Assembly (NCBI GenBank): GCA_918026815.1
Contig: CAKJVC010000049.1
Location: 558,001 to 622,000 of the forward strand
Source of the DNA: Chalara sp. BL73
Taxonomy: Eukaryota; Ascomycota; Leotiomycetes; Helotiales
Direction: 5' to 3'
DNA: 64,000 nucleotides
Part shown: piece after piece, positions 1-13,232 of the stretch
Numbering within the stretch: the stretch's first letter is position 1
Layout of the letters: every line of letters begins with the position of its first letter
The notes under the pieces: generated by a model
Databases searched by the model: none
The model's input: only the letters and a program-made list of their open reading frames with translations
Told to the model about the DNA's origin: nothing
Made by a program: the position numbers and the translations under genes

Positions 1-545
1 AGTATATACTTCCGCCACATCTCTGTTGAACCAAAGAATCGATTACTTAATGAATGTCTATGTCTTTTTTAACCACTATCATGAATTTTATCGATAACGT
101 TGGAGTCTATTTTGGACATGCCAGCTTCTCTTGCTACGTATATTATTGATAATACGCGAAACTTCGTTAGATCTAGAGACTCCCCGTTATACTTGTCGCT
201 CTATGCGGAAGAATGCAATGTTGATCTCGCCCTGTGACCAATGATACGCTGGCAGGGTATTGCTAATATGGCAGAAGGATTTCACAAGCATGTTACCTGA
301 GGTATGATAGACATGATAGAAGTAGCTTCATTCATATGGCCTGAGCTATCCACCCATTGGACATTGATATTTGAGGCTGTATTTCAATGTGCTTATTTTA
401 CGCAGCCTCCTACTAGAAAGGGGTTCGGAAGCACAACCAATCGGACATTGGCCCAAACAACCCAACTCCATCAACCTCCTCCTTCGCACCCCTAGCTTTA
501 TCACGACCGCTCGTCTCTAAAATATTATATCCTGCTATTTAAAAT

Positions 546-1659
546 ATGACGACCCCTATTCCTCAAGTAATATCAGTAAATTTACAAGATATCGCGCAAA
601 CAATCACACACGACCTTTCGCACCCCACCCTCTCGGATGAGGAGGTTCTGGCCGGGTTGCAAATATGCAGAAAATATAGCATCGCTGCCGGTATCTCCTC
701 ACCATCTATTCCCTCATCCCCGAAATTATGCTCGATGCATTTCTCCCTTCCTCTTATAGTCATAATATTAAGCCTGTCTAACGACGAGTGGAAAAGTTAC
801 CGTCAAGCCCTACCATATCCTTTATGCGCTCAAACATCTCGAGGGCACAATCACGAAGGTCTCGGCAATAGTGGGTCCCGGAGGAGGGGGGATGTCAGAA
901 GTTAAGGTATTTGAGGCTCAGCGCGCTGTTGAAGAGGGTGCGCATGAGGTAGGTGTATCCTTTCGTTTGCTTTGAATCCGTTTAGATATTCGTCGTGGCA
1001 ACGAACCACTCCGTCTCGGCGGCTAAGCTTATGGTATTAGAACGCTGATTCTTGGATCAGGTCGAGATGGGCGTTAATTTAGGGAGGGCCAAGAGTGGGA
1101 AGTGGGTATTCGTGGCTTATGAAGTCAATAAGCTTGAGAGGAGGGTCAGGGAGAGAACTTCCGGGAAAGCAGTGGTAGGCATTGGGGTTGGGGATTGCGA
1201 AAGTGAGCCCTTTTTGTTCACTTGCGGGAACTCTGGTCAGGTGACAAATATTGAATCGCATAGTTGGTGGGGTCTTTGAAGAGAGCGGTACTGATGAAGT
1301 CTTTAGATTTAAGTACCGACGAGTTTATCAAGCTCTGCGATATCTGTAGCGAAGCAGGTATAAAATTTCTCAGCGTTCTCCGAGAGAGAACTTCAAATGT
1401 TATTGCGGATGGCATAAGGATGGAGAAACTCAATTCCATTAAGTATCATCTCAAGGGTCTTGTGGCGGTCAAGGTTGATGGTGTGAAGACGTTGGATGAG
1501 CTGTTGAAACTCAAGGCGACAGGTTTTAGTAGGGTGGGTACAAGGGAAACGGAGAATATCATGAAGAAGGCGATTGAGAAGGGAATCGACACGGAGAGAG
1601 TTGAAGTTAAGCTGGATGGCGTGGGTTATGATCGTGAGAATATTAGAGAGAAGATGTAA
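546..1659 (+). pseudogene. Decayed deoxyribose-phosphate aldolase (DeoC) gene
   Basis: The first exon begins like fungal DeoC proteins, with a helix reading LSDEEVLAGLQICRKYSIAA. The next recognisable block, from about 892, is VKVFEAQRAVEEGAHE, followed by a GT..AG intron ending near 1059. Then come VEMGVNLGRAKSG and, from about 1264, SLDLSTDEFIKLCDICSEAG and LVAVKVDGVKTLDEL. DeoC cleaves deoxyribose-5-phosphate through a Schiff-base lysine. The motif that should hold that lysine (FVKTSTGF) is replaced by FLSVLRERTSN, and the catalytic Asp of EVDxV reads Glu here (EVEMG). The residues between the first two blocks match nothing in the family, so a frameshift or replacement is likely. The later lysine block (AVKVDGVKT) remains. 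I see a real deoC relative that has probably lost activity. A highly diverged paralogue with missed introns is the alternative. Confidence 0.62.
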
Positions 1660-1979
1660 ACACATGGCGAAATGTGGTTCGACATGGAGTCTGGTGCTAA
1701 TGATACATGGAATGAAATCTAGCCAATGCAAAGCATGCCAACATGCGGTTTGGGTCGCGCCAGTTCTCTGATACTGAAGCATTCTCTCAAACCCACAAGC
1801 CGAAACCGAACTCCACAAAACTCAAGCACCAATATTGATAGCCCACCCTTCGGACTTCCAGCAATTAAACCCAATGAATTTTGCGTGTGAGTCCCAATAA
1901 TCACTCAGCTAGAACATCCATGCACCCAGTTGTGTCTGCTCGACCTCTCAAGGCACCCTAGTTCATGATTGCCGACAGT
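1660..1979. other. Intergenic, nothing recognised
   Basis: About 320 bases between the deoC remnant and the following minus-strand ORF. No coding signal, repeat or RNA gene was recognised. Confidence 0.5.
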
Positions 1980-2342
1980 CTAGTAGTTCCTATTCACAAC
2001 ATGACACAGATCCTGCTGATGCTGCGCCTGTGCCTCTGCCTGGTAGGCATCATATTCCACTACGGACAAGGACCTGAAATCGCGTGGGTCTTGCATGAAG
2101 CGTGAGACTTGTTCGTCATATGCTGTGTGCTGGGTGGAAGAGGAGTTTTCATAATGTGAGGTATGATGAGAAGCATCTGCCTGGGTAGAACCTTGGTGAG
2201 CTTTCTGAGATGATGATTCATGGGGCGTGGTCCTTTTTGTAGAGCCGCGATGTCCTTTCTTGGAGGATGAAGACTGCTTGTCTTTGTAAGACTTGTGATC
2301 TGGACTAGATAGCGATTTGCAACGAGCGGAAGAGTACGCCAT
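1980..2342 (-). CDS. Hypothetical Ser/His/Gln-rich small protein
   Basis: An uninterrupted frame of 120 codons reads from an ATG at 2342. An in-frame ATG six codons upstream gives the longer version. The middle is low-complexity (runs of Ser, Lys, His and Gln, with motifs such as SSSSKKGHRGS), so it is probably disordered. The C-terminal third is more balanced, with VSRFMQDPRDFRSLSVVEYDAYQAEAQ. No signal peptide, membrane segment or known domain is visible. It may be a lineage-specific fungal protein, or a chance ORF favoured by composition. Nothing in the neighbourhood suggests a role. Confidence 0.4.
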   Translation of the reverse strand: MAYSSARCKSLSSPDHKSYKDKQSSSSKKGHRGSTKRTTPHESSSQKAHQGSTQADASHHTSHYENSSSTQHTAYDEQVSRFMQDPRDFRSLSVVEYDAYQAEAQAQHQQDLCHVVNRNY

Positions 2343-5140
2343 TTCTAGCTTGCGATACAAACAAGAACGAAAGGAGATGTTGGAAGGTAGAGTGCAATGT
2401 AGAAGTTGGGAAGAACTGAGTGACGAGTGGTGGTTGGAGATAATAATTTTAATAAGTAAGTTGAGCTCAGGTACGGTATTGAGGGATAAGATCTGTAGTT
2501 ACAAGAAAGATAGAGTGAGGACGGCGCTAGTCCTATATTTTCATCATGATGTGTCCCGTAAGCCTAGCAGGGCGACCACCTTCCCTGATGCCCTTCCGCC
2601 CTCAACTCACGATATTTGGAAGGGCGATGAAGTTTTGCTTCACATTATGCTGCGGAGAAGAAACAGAAACTTTCTGATATGTTGAGGAACCTAGCCAATA
2701 GGCTAATGTCATGCCGCAGTACTACGACATAATCTGTCATCCACATCTCATTTCAAGATTAGACACTGACAAGTCTGTGCGGTAAGTAGAAATCATGTAG
2801 CTAATGGCATATTCGGGCCTCTAGAAACTTTCCATCCCGAAGACATTTGAGAGGGCGACCGCGTGTGAGAGGGCGGCCGAGAACCAAGCCACATCCCGCA
2901 CCAATCAGTGGCGGTCATTTATTCCAACTTGAATGTTAAAGGGTCTGGCGAAACAACATGGGAAATAAATGAGAAAGATTACGAAGATAACAGGTACACA
3001 ATGCCGAGCCAGGTCGTCGGAAAGAGACACATTGGTGAACTTCCGCAGTCTTACAGATTCTGTGGTAACTCAATCATTACCCAAGATACTCGTAGGAACC
3101 TATCCCGATTGATCACAAAGACTATTGGGTTGGGGGGGGGGGGGGGGGGGCGGTTCATTCAAGACTTCGAGGACCTATGGTGGTACCGCGGAAGCTTCCC
3201 GGCTCAGCCAAGTACGCTGGATGTTGCACAGCATGACATGCTGCGGGCTCTGGGTGAACTCCTTTACGGGATAGTACCTGCCCTGCGAGTATTTTATTAT
3301 TAGTGTCTGAAGTGGGTGCTGTTTGACATCGCCTTTGATCATTTGATCACCGCTACTCCAAGATCCAACGAGTGATGAGTAGAAGGGCGGGCTGCGGAGA
3401 ATGTTGTGCGCCTGCGGGACAAGGGTCGCCGTCTGTCCTGCGCGGTCAGATACCCTCGGGCGTACTAGAGACGAAATGCTGGCCAAAATGCACTGCCTGT
3501 CCCCTGTACAAGACAAAATATTCTGAAGGGCGTCGGGGCGAACATTCAGGTTGAAAAAGATTGGAGGGCGGACTTGGCAACCGCTATTTAGGTCATATGA
3601 CCATATCCAGCCACAATTCACATTCTCTACCCTCTTTGTCGTTCGTGACAATCCAACTACGAGAATTGAGTTTACAGCAAAGCGACCCAGGGAAGAGTTG
3701 CAAGATAAGAAGGCCAACAGAGACAAATCCCTACTGGACTGCAAAGGTCTTCTTATATTCTGCGGCTCCAGTCGAGAAGCTGGCTTGGCGAGTAACCCCA
3801 TGCCCAAGCAACTATCTAAGGATAATAGCGAACTTTATGCCTGCTGTAATGCCGCCATGGCTATAAATCAGAATCTCGGGGTTGGATTGCTTATCTAGAT
3901 ATATCATATGCTATACTAAATATAATGTAGAAGGTTCTCCGAGAAATTGGCACTTGCGTGACTAAAGGATCAATCTCAGATGCGTATGTTGGTGAGACAG
4001 TGATGGAAATACTAAGAGGGATACCGGTGAGAAGCTTGGTCCCAAAGAAATCTGCTGGCGTTTTGGCGGAGTGCTAGAGGAATACTTTACCGGACAGTAA
4101 GGAAATAGGCAAGGAAAATGCAAATTTATCGATCTCATTATTTGCGACCAAGCCTGCAAGACCATCAATTTTATTCAATTTCAAGTACCTTATCCGATCC
4201 TCGCATTTGGTTTATCGACCTACCTCCTAAAGTTGCTCCTTGTATCCTAGTTGCCAGTCTGCCGAAATGACATAAACGCCGCCATATAGATAGCCAAAGC
4301 TTTCCAAATTCCTGGATCGAGTAAGTCATAATCAAACGGAATACAAATGAAGAACATATATAGACCTGAAATTTTTAGCAGATAATGGAGAGACTGAATA
4401 TCTGTACTTACACCATCAGGTCCCCTTCCACCTCTCCTTGACAGCCTGGAGACTGATTTGAGCATGTTACTGCCGCTCATAATTAGCAAAAATTTCGGAA
4501 ATAACCATGACCGATTCTAACTCTTTTATGTGGCCCACGGCGCCCACCTCCCTTCTCTTTTGCTGCATCCATTTTGAGGGTTGGCATGGTGGAAGAATCT
4601 GGACTAAGATGTTTTAGGATTAAAAGGGCTCAAGAGAAGATGACACTTGCTTGACATGAGAACCTTGACAAACTCTATACAATCATAGAGAAAAGATAAT
4701 ATTAGTACAGTATTATCTTAGCATAGCACTACACCCACATCCTAATCATCTGTTGTTGATATCTCATATTCATGTAGGCTGTGGAGGGGCTCCAATCCCA
4801 GATCTGCTAGAGAATATGCGGGTAAAATCAAATATTTGATCCTGAATTTACGACCCGAAAGCCGCGGGAACACAAACCGAGATGGCTTGATATAACTGCT
4901 AGAGAATAGATGGGAAGTAGATGGAGAATAGGAAGGGAGGACGGGGGTCTTGTGATGATGAGGATGAGTTGATATCTGGACTGGGATTTCATTAATAGCA
5001 GCGCATTTATAGAACAAAATTGCTAGGCTTTGCTCTAAACAATTATTCTATTTTAACTGTTGTAGCTTCTCAGGAGAACTTTTAATCATAATAATAATTG
5101 CAGAAAGGAAATTTGAATACATTCGTCTGATAGCTTCACT
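2343..5140. other. Gene-poor stretch, no convincing gene
   Basis: Several open frames of 60-210 codons occur on both strands, but none shows a recognisable domain, plausible splice structure or signal peptide. The longest (minus strand, 3175-3807) runs antiparallel to other open frames and crosses no known motif. A G19 homopolymer lies inside. Confidence 0.45.
3132..3150 (+). repeat. Poly-G tract of 19 G
   Basis: A run of 19 consecutive G residues in non-coding sequence. Such runs are G-quadruplex-prone and often have uncertain length in assemblies. Confidence 0.9.
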
Positions 5141-7035
5141 ATGGAACCCATTCTCGATATATCAGCCGCTGGTCACATTGAGAGGGTCACCAAGGGACTT
5201 AGATTGGATGAAAAGATCTCTTTGATGGCTAGTAAGAACATCTAGGAGACGTGATATATTGATGGACTGGGTATACCATCACCAAAGGCCAGTGTTTATA
5301 GCATCGCGAGGCTTTCTCGAGGCTGCCAGGTCACAGATGGACCCAATGGTGCTCTAAGGGCAAAATTTTATGACGGAACAACAGCACCATGCTTCCTTAA
5401 TTATATCTCAATGGCTACAATATTTAATTCTTGCCTTACACGACGGATCGGGAGCACTGAGTCAAGAGGTAAAGACAAAAGCGGCTGATGTTCTTGGTCT
5501 GACAGTTTGTAGCCATAGATCTCCTTTGGGCATGAGTAATTTTGAGGCCTCCTCCAAGGATCCTACTCATTCTGGGCTTCTTATCACAGAATATGTCCTT
5601 GATTTACAGGCATAGCGGGTTGGTGATACACTAACACTCTATTTTGGTCATTTCGAAGATGCGGTGGCTCTATCATACTAATACATGGCCAGGAAATAAG
5701 CAGGACACAAGAAGATTTGCAGACAATAAAATAAGCTCAGAGGGCGCTCTACGGTGCCTTGTATCTCAGATGCTTCCTATATCACATGACTAGCAACCAC
5801 AAAGAGAAATTTATATGAGGCCCTTTGAGAGTACCGTTAAGAAATTCCATCCCTAGTCTATAATGTCGAGTTACCCAAAATCAATGAGGTTCATATAGAG
5901 TGGGAATATTTTGTCTATTCTGAAGCAGCTTGTAAATTTCCGAACCGATGACTGGTCTATCATTGCCGTACCAGCAACCATATTCTTCAAAAAGTTTTTC
6001 GGGATCAATGGAAGTTTGATGGCTTAGTTATGAGCGATTGGGGGAGCTACCGCCTCAACTGCGGAAGGTATAAATACTGGATATTTCAAGTTTCATTTTA
6101 GGTTTTGTAACCTGCTATCCTTGGGCATTTATACGCGTATCGCATGTATTGAAATTGCACATAGCCTCGATTTGGAAATTTCTGGCAAGCACGGCACAGG
6201 TCTCTAGAGAAAGTCAAGAAAGCTCTATCTGCCGGGTTAGCCGAAGTTGAGACGATCGGTAACCGAGTCCGGTTCGCGTTGCGACTTCTCTGAACAAACT
6301 GGCAAGTTCTTTAACCGTGGTGTTCCACATTATAAGAAGGTGATAGATCTTACCGAACATAGATAACTCATTCGGGATAATGAGCAGAAGGGGTTGTTTT
6401 ACTCAAAAAAAGAGAACAGCACTCTCTCTATTGAGAAAATCAAACTTTAGGAAATCTGCACTTAGTGGATTGATAGCAAAATGTGCTGCCGGTCACGGAT
6501 GAGGCTCTGCTTCATTGAACTCTCATTACAAGATATCTCCCTTCGATGCTTTCAGAGAGTGACCGGGATCAGACGTTGAAATTGTGTACTCAAAAGGTGA
6601 TTTTCTCTTCAGTTTTGTTTCGATTGTTTTATGCGAAAATGCATTAGGCACCCACATTTACCATGTTTGTCCTGATTTTGAGATCGGTGTTACAGACAAA
6701 CTGGGCAAAGTTGGATTCACAGTATTTCAAGAACCTCGTGCTTAGCGGAGATCTATTCTTCTCGCAGTCATTCCTCGTGGATCTTTCTCGGCAATTATTG
6801 GCTTTGACTGTTTCTGGTTTTAAAATCTATACGCTTCAGCACCGAATACTTGGATACTAAGCCTCGAAAGCATCATCTCAGCTTTTCAGGTATGAAGCTA
6901 TCAAAACTGGTTATTAATGAGGTTGTAGTAGCGGAACAGAAACAAGCAGCAAAAGAGCCTATGGCTCCATTGAGTTCAAGGAAGGTACAGCAGTTTATTG
7001 GGATGTTTCGCAACAGAAGTGGATGGTGGAGGTAA
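5141..7035 (+). pseudogene. GH3 beta-glucosidase pseudogene
   Basis: Family GH3 enzymes release glucose from beta-glucosides. The start at 5141 (MEPILDISAAGHIERVTK, then LRLDEKISLMA) matches the N-terminus of intracellular fungal GH3 proteins. It runs into in-frame stops within 90 bases. Further blocks follow in changing frames: VTDGPNGA and FYDGTTAPCF near 5330-5390, RSPLG..NFE.SSKDPTHSGLL at about 5518-5585, and KFDGLVMSDW near 6015-6045. The last block holds the nucleophile Asp. Near 6880-6930 SKLVINEVVV resembles the PA14 insert of this family. Many stops and frameshifts separate the blocks and long segments are missing, so no functional enzyme can be made. The sequence is AT-rich, compatible with repeat-induced point mutation after duplication, although that is inferred. 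Confidence 0.85.
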
Positions 7036-7727
7036 GGGCTTACAGGATTCTTGTAGGAACGAGTCCCAACCCAGTAGACATGATTCTTAAGTTGTCATTC
7101 GGGCTCAGGACAGCCTTGAATTTTACCTATGATATACCATGTGAGTGCATATATGCGAAGATTTTTCTGGATATTTGAGATTATGCGTTGAATATAAAGA
7201 CTTGTGATCGTTTCCCAATTTCTCGATATCTTTCAGATATGTGTGAAGGCAGTGGTTTCTGAGTTTGTTCGCCGTCTTGACTTCAGAAAGTGTGATTTCT
7301 CGGTCAATGAAGTTATTTGGATTCAATGTGTCAAATGAGCAAATTCGATGTATCATTCTTCAGATCTGAATTGGTCACATTAAAGACCGAGGAGTAAAAG
7401 TAAACAACTATTTCTTGGCGCATGTTCCACTTCAACCCGGCTCCTGGAACGATGGTCAGGGCTGTCGCTCTGCCTTAGCTCCCGCAGATATCTCCACTAT
7501 TTAAGGTTAAATGTTACCTGTGCAGAGAGGAGTTAGTGTTTACTTCTCCACCTCAACTTCTTCTCCTCAACTAAAAGCCATATTTTAAGGCTCCATGAAG
7601 ATCACCACAAACCTGCTGTGTCTACTGGTGAGGCTTATTAAAGAGTATCTCCATATTGCACACGTTTGAGATTATCACGTATTCGATTTGGAGAACCTTT
7701 CGGAGAAGGAACTCGCCAATTCGAAAG
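7036..7727. other. Intergenic / upstream region of the Zn2Cys6 gene
   Basis: Nothing coding was recognised between the GH3 remnant and the next gene. The last few hundred bases contain the pyrimidine-rich stretches typical of fungal promoters (near 7535-7575). Confidence 0.4.
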
Positions 7728-9640
7728 ATGACCACGTCGAGCAGGACGGGGCAAAGTATATCCCGGAAAGCTTGTGATTTTTGTCGAGGACGGAAAGTCA
7801 AGGTACAAGTTCTCTTAGATATATATACAAATATATGACTGACTTTTGACGGAACCGGCAGTGTCGATTTGAGAACGTTGATGACACGAATTGTCAGTCT
7901 TGTGCAGAAGTTAGCTTACGCTGCACATTCAGCACTGAGCGGAAGCGGCGAGGTCGCCCCAACAAGTCCGTCTAAGCAGCTGTGATAGTATATATAAGAC
8001 TCTGATAATAGGCACTTAGGACACTTCAGAGATTCCAGGCCACATTAAACTCATCTACCTCTGGACTGCCGCTCCCAGGCTCTGATGGAATTCTCCGTCC
8101 CCCACATGAGCAGCCAATACATGTGGTCACAGCGCGTGTGCTAGTTCAGCATCTCTGTCCACTCGATGTATTTGGACTCATTATAGAGGACTATCTTGAG
8201 CTTATTTATCCCATCACTCCGCTCGTTCATCAGCCATCTTTCCTCGCCCTCGTGACTGCACGTCAATATGAATTTGACCCAACATTCCTGCGACTATGCT
8301 TGTCTTTATGTGCAATGACCATAGCATCAATGTACCGCAAAATTGCCATATATGGATTTGGGTACTATTCAGACCCCAAAGACATGGTTAGCAGAGCTTA
8401 CCAATTGGTTATGGCAAGTCGTCTGGTCACAGTACCTCAATGGGCCGACGAGCCGTCGATGGATACACTTCTCTGCTCCTTACTGCTTGGTTTGTCATCA
8501 CATTATACCGAGAGCCCTTCACGTGGCTGGGTGCTCATGAACGAGAGTCTTTACTCTTGTCGCAAGTTGAACTTGTTCCAGAAGCTTGGCTATCAGAGTA
8601 GAAGCAGTATCGAAACAGAGATCTGTAAACGGGCATTTTGGATGCTATACATAGTTCAAATGTACGAACAAGCAATAATACTCTCTCTTGAAAGCTACTG
8701 ATTTATTAGACACGATCGGCTTGCCCATGCAACCCCTCATACGCCTCTTGGGCAAGACCCGATTCTTACAGACTGGAGGTTTCTGTTGCCTCTAGAAATC
8801 AGTGACGAGAATCTCGTTCAGGGAAAATATCCTAAAAGCTACACACCTGAAAATACACCAGTAGTATCCGGATTTGTAGGTTTGGTCAAGGTCTTTCTTT
8901 GTGTGCTTGGTATCATTACAGAAAACCCATCAATTCGCTTTCAATCATCTTCAACCCTTGACCAAAGGGAATACGTTGATCAAAGATTCACATCTTCCCC
9001 TCCAGCCTTAAGAAGTGAAGGATTTGAGGATCGCAATGTCGCAACCGAGCACTTCCAACGCATGATAGACAACCTCAATTTCGTGATAAACGATATTCCC
9101 GAAGTCCTCCGAAACATGGTCCCAGGAACCGAACCAGGGCCGCGTCCGTTCGAGATTATGAAGGCAAATATTCACATTACCAAACTATTCTTACAAAGTG
9201 TGATCTTGGAACGCTACTCAAACATTTTAATAGCCAGGGATCCAAGCAGCCCAAGCATGAACTGTGGGCATGGTGGTATTAATGCAATTGATGGTTTGTG
9301 GAGATCTCGAGAGACGATTTGTAGGCAGTTGCTTGATATCCTAAAATATTGTCCTGTTGAGACACTGGAGTCACATGGCACTTCTATGGTAACTTCACAA
9401 GATCCTTTGTATCCTTTTTATCCTGTATCCTGCTGACTGTATCACTATTAGGTGGTCAAAATTAGAGAAATAGCCTCAGCGCTTGTAGGCCGCGACAATC
9501 CTGCTGAGCCCAACTTGGGGTTCTCTCAAAAGGCCAAAGAGTATATCGAAGTCTTTATACAGGTTCTCTCCAAAATAGACTATCCCTCTCAGCAAGTGGT
9601 AGCCCACAAAAATGGCACTCCACTGAACATAGTTTCCTGA
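7728..9640 (+). CDS. Zn2Cys6 transcription factor, 562 aa, five exons
   Basis: I join exons 7728-7802, 7862-7965, 8020-8661, 8710-9388 and 9452-9640. All junctions keep frame and have GT..AG ends; the second donor, GTCCGT, is weak. The start ATG at 7728 puts the binuclear cluster at residues 15-45: CDFC, then C at the start of exon 2, and CQSC and C further on. A basic linker ending KRRGRPNK follows. The middle of the protein (DYLELIYPITPLVHQPSF, CKRAFWMLYI, HDRLAHATP) is the fungal_trans middle-homology region. The product should be a nuclear DNA-binding regulator. The long loop between the third and fourth cysteines and the GRP tail recall regulators of carbohydrate use. The nearest gene upstream is a dead beta-glucosidase, so a former sugar-use locus is possible but unproven. 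Confidence 0.88.
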
Positions 9641-10529
9641 ATCAGACTCGAGAATGCATATTGGCTCTCAAAACGTTCTTTGCGTAGAACTATCTACGCA
9701 TCGAATTCATCAGCACTGTTACTTGGCCATGGTTCTGTTAAAGGGTGATGTGGAGGTGAACATTAGTGTACTAAGCGTGAAGGGACACAGGGCTGTCACA
9801 CCCGAAAGAAAAAACCTTCGAGCTGCTGTGTCAAAACTTCTGCCCCCTCGGCCGGCACCTGATTTGACTTCTCAATGATAGAATATATCTGCTACTCCTC
9901 ATACCTCGGGGAAAAGCCCCAGAACCCAGAACCCTCGCAAAACAAAATCTCTCTCACCAGCAAAACTCCAGGCTCTCCCGAAGGAGAGCCCTTAGAAACT
10001 GCCACGAGCACCTTAGGTGCCCATCCTTGTTTTAAAGACACAAATCCAATCTACATCTCAAACAGGGTCGGGTACTCGCTCACCCGTAGGCTGGCTCATA
10101 AGTCGACCCCTCCTGAACAACTGATATCCTGCAGACCGCTCGACCAGAAGACGTTGTGTTGATTGGATTGTAACATATTTTTGTTTACTTCGATAGATAT
10201 GGGTAAGGTGAGGCGATTTATGATTGGCTATTAGATATCTGGACGTGTGGGAAAGGGCGTAGCGAGACCCTTTTAGGGGCGGCGCAAAAAGTGAAGACTG
10301 TAGGCGGTGTGGTGTGAACTAATACGCCTTCAAGGTTCTGGGGAGGGTGTGTTGTGTTGTTACGTAGGTCAACACGTAGATTTCACCATACTCAGCTCAC
10401 TGTACCTGTATAGTGTCAAAGTTGCTAGCTAGAACATAGAAATATCGAGCTCGAAGACGAGCCCTTAGTAAGACAGACAGTCCAAAATCCTGAAATCGAT
10501 GTTCTCATTGCAATGCTCTTATTGCCGCT
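9641..10529. other. Convergent intergenic region
   Basis: Lies between the 3' ends of two convergent regulator genes. Short open frames are present but show no domain or codon pattern that convinces me. Confidence 0.45.
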
Positions 10530-13068
10530 TCAAGATAAGCTGGGAGCGATCCACTTCTCAGCCTCCCAATGTGAAGGTATGCCAGCTCTAAACCTCTTTA
10601 GCACGTCTTCCTTCGTGCACCGGCACAATTGCATCCCGAGCAACATGATCATCCCACCACCCTTCTCAATCCACGTCTCCATCTCCTTCTCTATTCCCTT
10701 CCGCTCCTCTTCATCTGCTCCACCATCTCTTGCTCCACCACCCAAACCACACCATCTTCCCAACTCCACGCGCGGCCCGTCACCAACACCACCAGCAGCA
10801 CCGTAAATCGTTATCTTTTCTGCCTCAAACAGCCCCACGGATCTTGGTCCTGTACACACCTCACAACCCACAGAAAACTCACAATACGCCCAAACTACCA
10901 ACTCAGCCACACTCAACGCAATATACAGCACGGGATCCACACTATTTCTGTCTTCCGGCACGGAGGAGCCGGATAGGATCGAAGCTGCGTGATAAAGCGA
11001 GCGCCGCATATTCTGTCCCCGCGTTGCTTCGCGCACGGCAGTTGCGCGTTGTTGAGAGGCTGCTTTATATGGCTCGCCATACATTGTCGTCTCTCGAGTT
11101 CGAGTGAGGGAAATATCGCGGGCGACCTGCCGCATGTTGCGGATATCGGCGTACAGATTCAAAGAGGTGAGATGGTACAGCATCAGGGTATCGTAGTAAA
11201 GATCACGAGGACGGGAATAGACGACTGCTTGCTGGTTTGGCGTAGAGGTATCTTCGAAGCCTTGATAGTATCGCATTATTTCTTGTTGTTCCGCTGTAAT
11301 TTGCAAAGGGGAGTGAGGGAAAGGCACTCGTTGTAAATGCTGCTTCCACACCTCGAGCTGTCTCCTTAACTTGTCGCGCTGGATAGCGTTATTGATATCG
11401 AAGGAATGTCTCAACCGTTCGGAAAGCTGCAAAATTGGCGCATGCAGAGCGCAGATGCCCAGGTGAATATCTTCGACTAACATCATGCCATCGGAGATTT
11501 CATAGACGGTGTCCCAGCTGGGAGATTGCGTCATGCGGTGGATAGTACGTTTTTGACGACCTGGCGGCTCGGTGTCGTTTCGCATCATCCAGATATCGAG
11601 GCCATTGGAATTATGATTGCTATATGTGGAGTGTTGGGGATAGTGTAGTTCTTCAGTCATGAGGAGAGGGGAATGCCAACGGAGGATGGAGAGGTATGTA
11701 TCAATTTTGAAGAGGTAGGCTGATAATCTGTATGATATTAGACGCACAAAGAGCCTATTATGCTCAGATGAAAGAGAAATACCTGGATCGCTCTCCATTG
11801 GCTATTTGGCGGTAGGGAAAGAAGGTTCCCTGTTTGTCATAAGGCGTGCCTGGAGTGAAAAAGTCGACTTCGCGGAGAACAGTGATGAGGGTATTCTTCA
11901 TTATGATGGCTCTGGATAAGAATTTATCTCGCTATAATGGTCAGCGTTCTGAGATTAAATGGAAGCTCGCATTGATATACTCCGCAATAAACACCAAAAA
12001 CTATGTTTAAAAGAGAGGCTTCACAAATAGTATATGGTAAAGATTTTTGAAATGAGTCCTTGGACGAAAAATTATCCTAACGTTACAATTAGTCTGTACT
12101 GGGCTGATGAAACCGTGAAATCTAAGAAAGCCATACTAGTGTGTGAAATAGCTGGTCCATAAATTTGGTATGCATTTCAAGCGCAGACTCTCTTGATCCA
12201 TGCGTTGCATATAGCCATTTTCCAACCATGATTACCGTAGCTGTCAACAAGTTCTGGCCATCCGAATCATACTCTGGACGGAAAACAAGAGGCCAACGAT
12301 GATGGAACTTAGAGAAGTAGAGCTCAAGGTAGATGGCATTGAGGGGGTCAGCTCCTTGTAATACGTTTCCCTCTTCATTCAAGGGAGAGTTATGAGACTC
12401 AAGCCTAGCAGACTGCATCCATCCTACGGGATCTCCAAACCGAGCTTGGTTCAGCGAAGAATGATTCTGTGGTTCAATGCTCAACGAGACGAGCTGTGAA
12501 TCTAACGACAGATTTCCTGTCCTTGAGTTCCCTAGTTCATGAGCGCCTCCCTGAATTGGTGAAAGAACAGTCGTGGACGACGCTTTAGTTTGTTGAAAGG
12601 GCGATTGGTCTACTGATTCTGGCTCATGCGTGTGTGGATCGGAAACTGTTTCCTGATTCCGAGTGTCCAAATCTTGTTGTTCATATACACACTCAACTCC
12701 TTTGTTTACACATCTTGCGCAACTATCATTGCCATCACACTTGGTTTTTCTCGTATGGCAAGCTATACAAGCTCGCTTGGAACGTCCAGAAGGACTTGGC
12801 TTGAAAGATTCTCCATGGAGTGCTACATGGCGTCGCAGTGTATCACTATCACCGACGGTATCAGTCTCATCCAACTTCTTCTTACATTAATAACCAACCT
12901 TCGATCAAATCCTCTTGAGCAGACTCGGCACACGTGACGTTTGCCAGAGTGGGAGAGAGCATGTCTTTTCAAATGTTCTTTTCTGCTGAAAGTTTTCCCG
13001 CATCCTGGATGCGAGCACACATTTCGAGTACTATGAAGACTATCCTGCTCTTGTGCTGGGTTAGTCAT
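10530..13068 (-). CDS. Hybrid C2H2 plus Zn2Cys6 transcription factor, 741 aa
   Basis: I join four exons on the minus strand: 12899-13068, 12137-12845, 11783-11931 and 10530-11727. Phases agree at every junction. The N-terminus carries two C2H2 fingers: CSHPGCGKTFSRKEHLKRHALSH, then CRVCSRGFDR joined across the first intron to SDTLRRHVALH. A Zn2Cys6 cluster follows at once (RACIACHTRKTKCDGNDSCARC...C). After a Ser/Thr-rich linker comes the fungal regulatory region, with a block in exon 3 reading REVDFFTPGTPYDKQG. The C-terminus is Gly/Arg-rich. Such two-module regulators are known in Pezizomycotina. The targets cannot be read from the sequence. An in-frame ATG at 13164 would add 32 residues. 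The gene is divergent from the TPR gene and shares a very short promoter with it. Confidence 0.86.
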
Positions 13069-13232
13069 GTTGATTAAGTATGAAATTGACTGCCAGTCTG
13101 AGGACGACATCACCAAATGTGGGAGCCGATGACCGCCCTGCTTAGTCATGGGCCCATTTCTCAACCTCAGGCTTTCTACAATTGAGTTACCCTGTCCAAA
13201 GTAACACTCCAGTTATTAGTCCGCGAGGTAGA

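Noticed and set aside
3175..3807. 210-codon minus-strand open frame
   Set aside because: No domain or splice context, overlaps equally open frames on the other strand, and amino acid order looks random.
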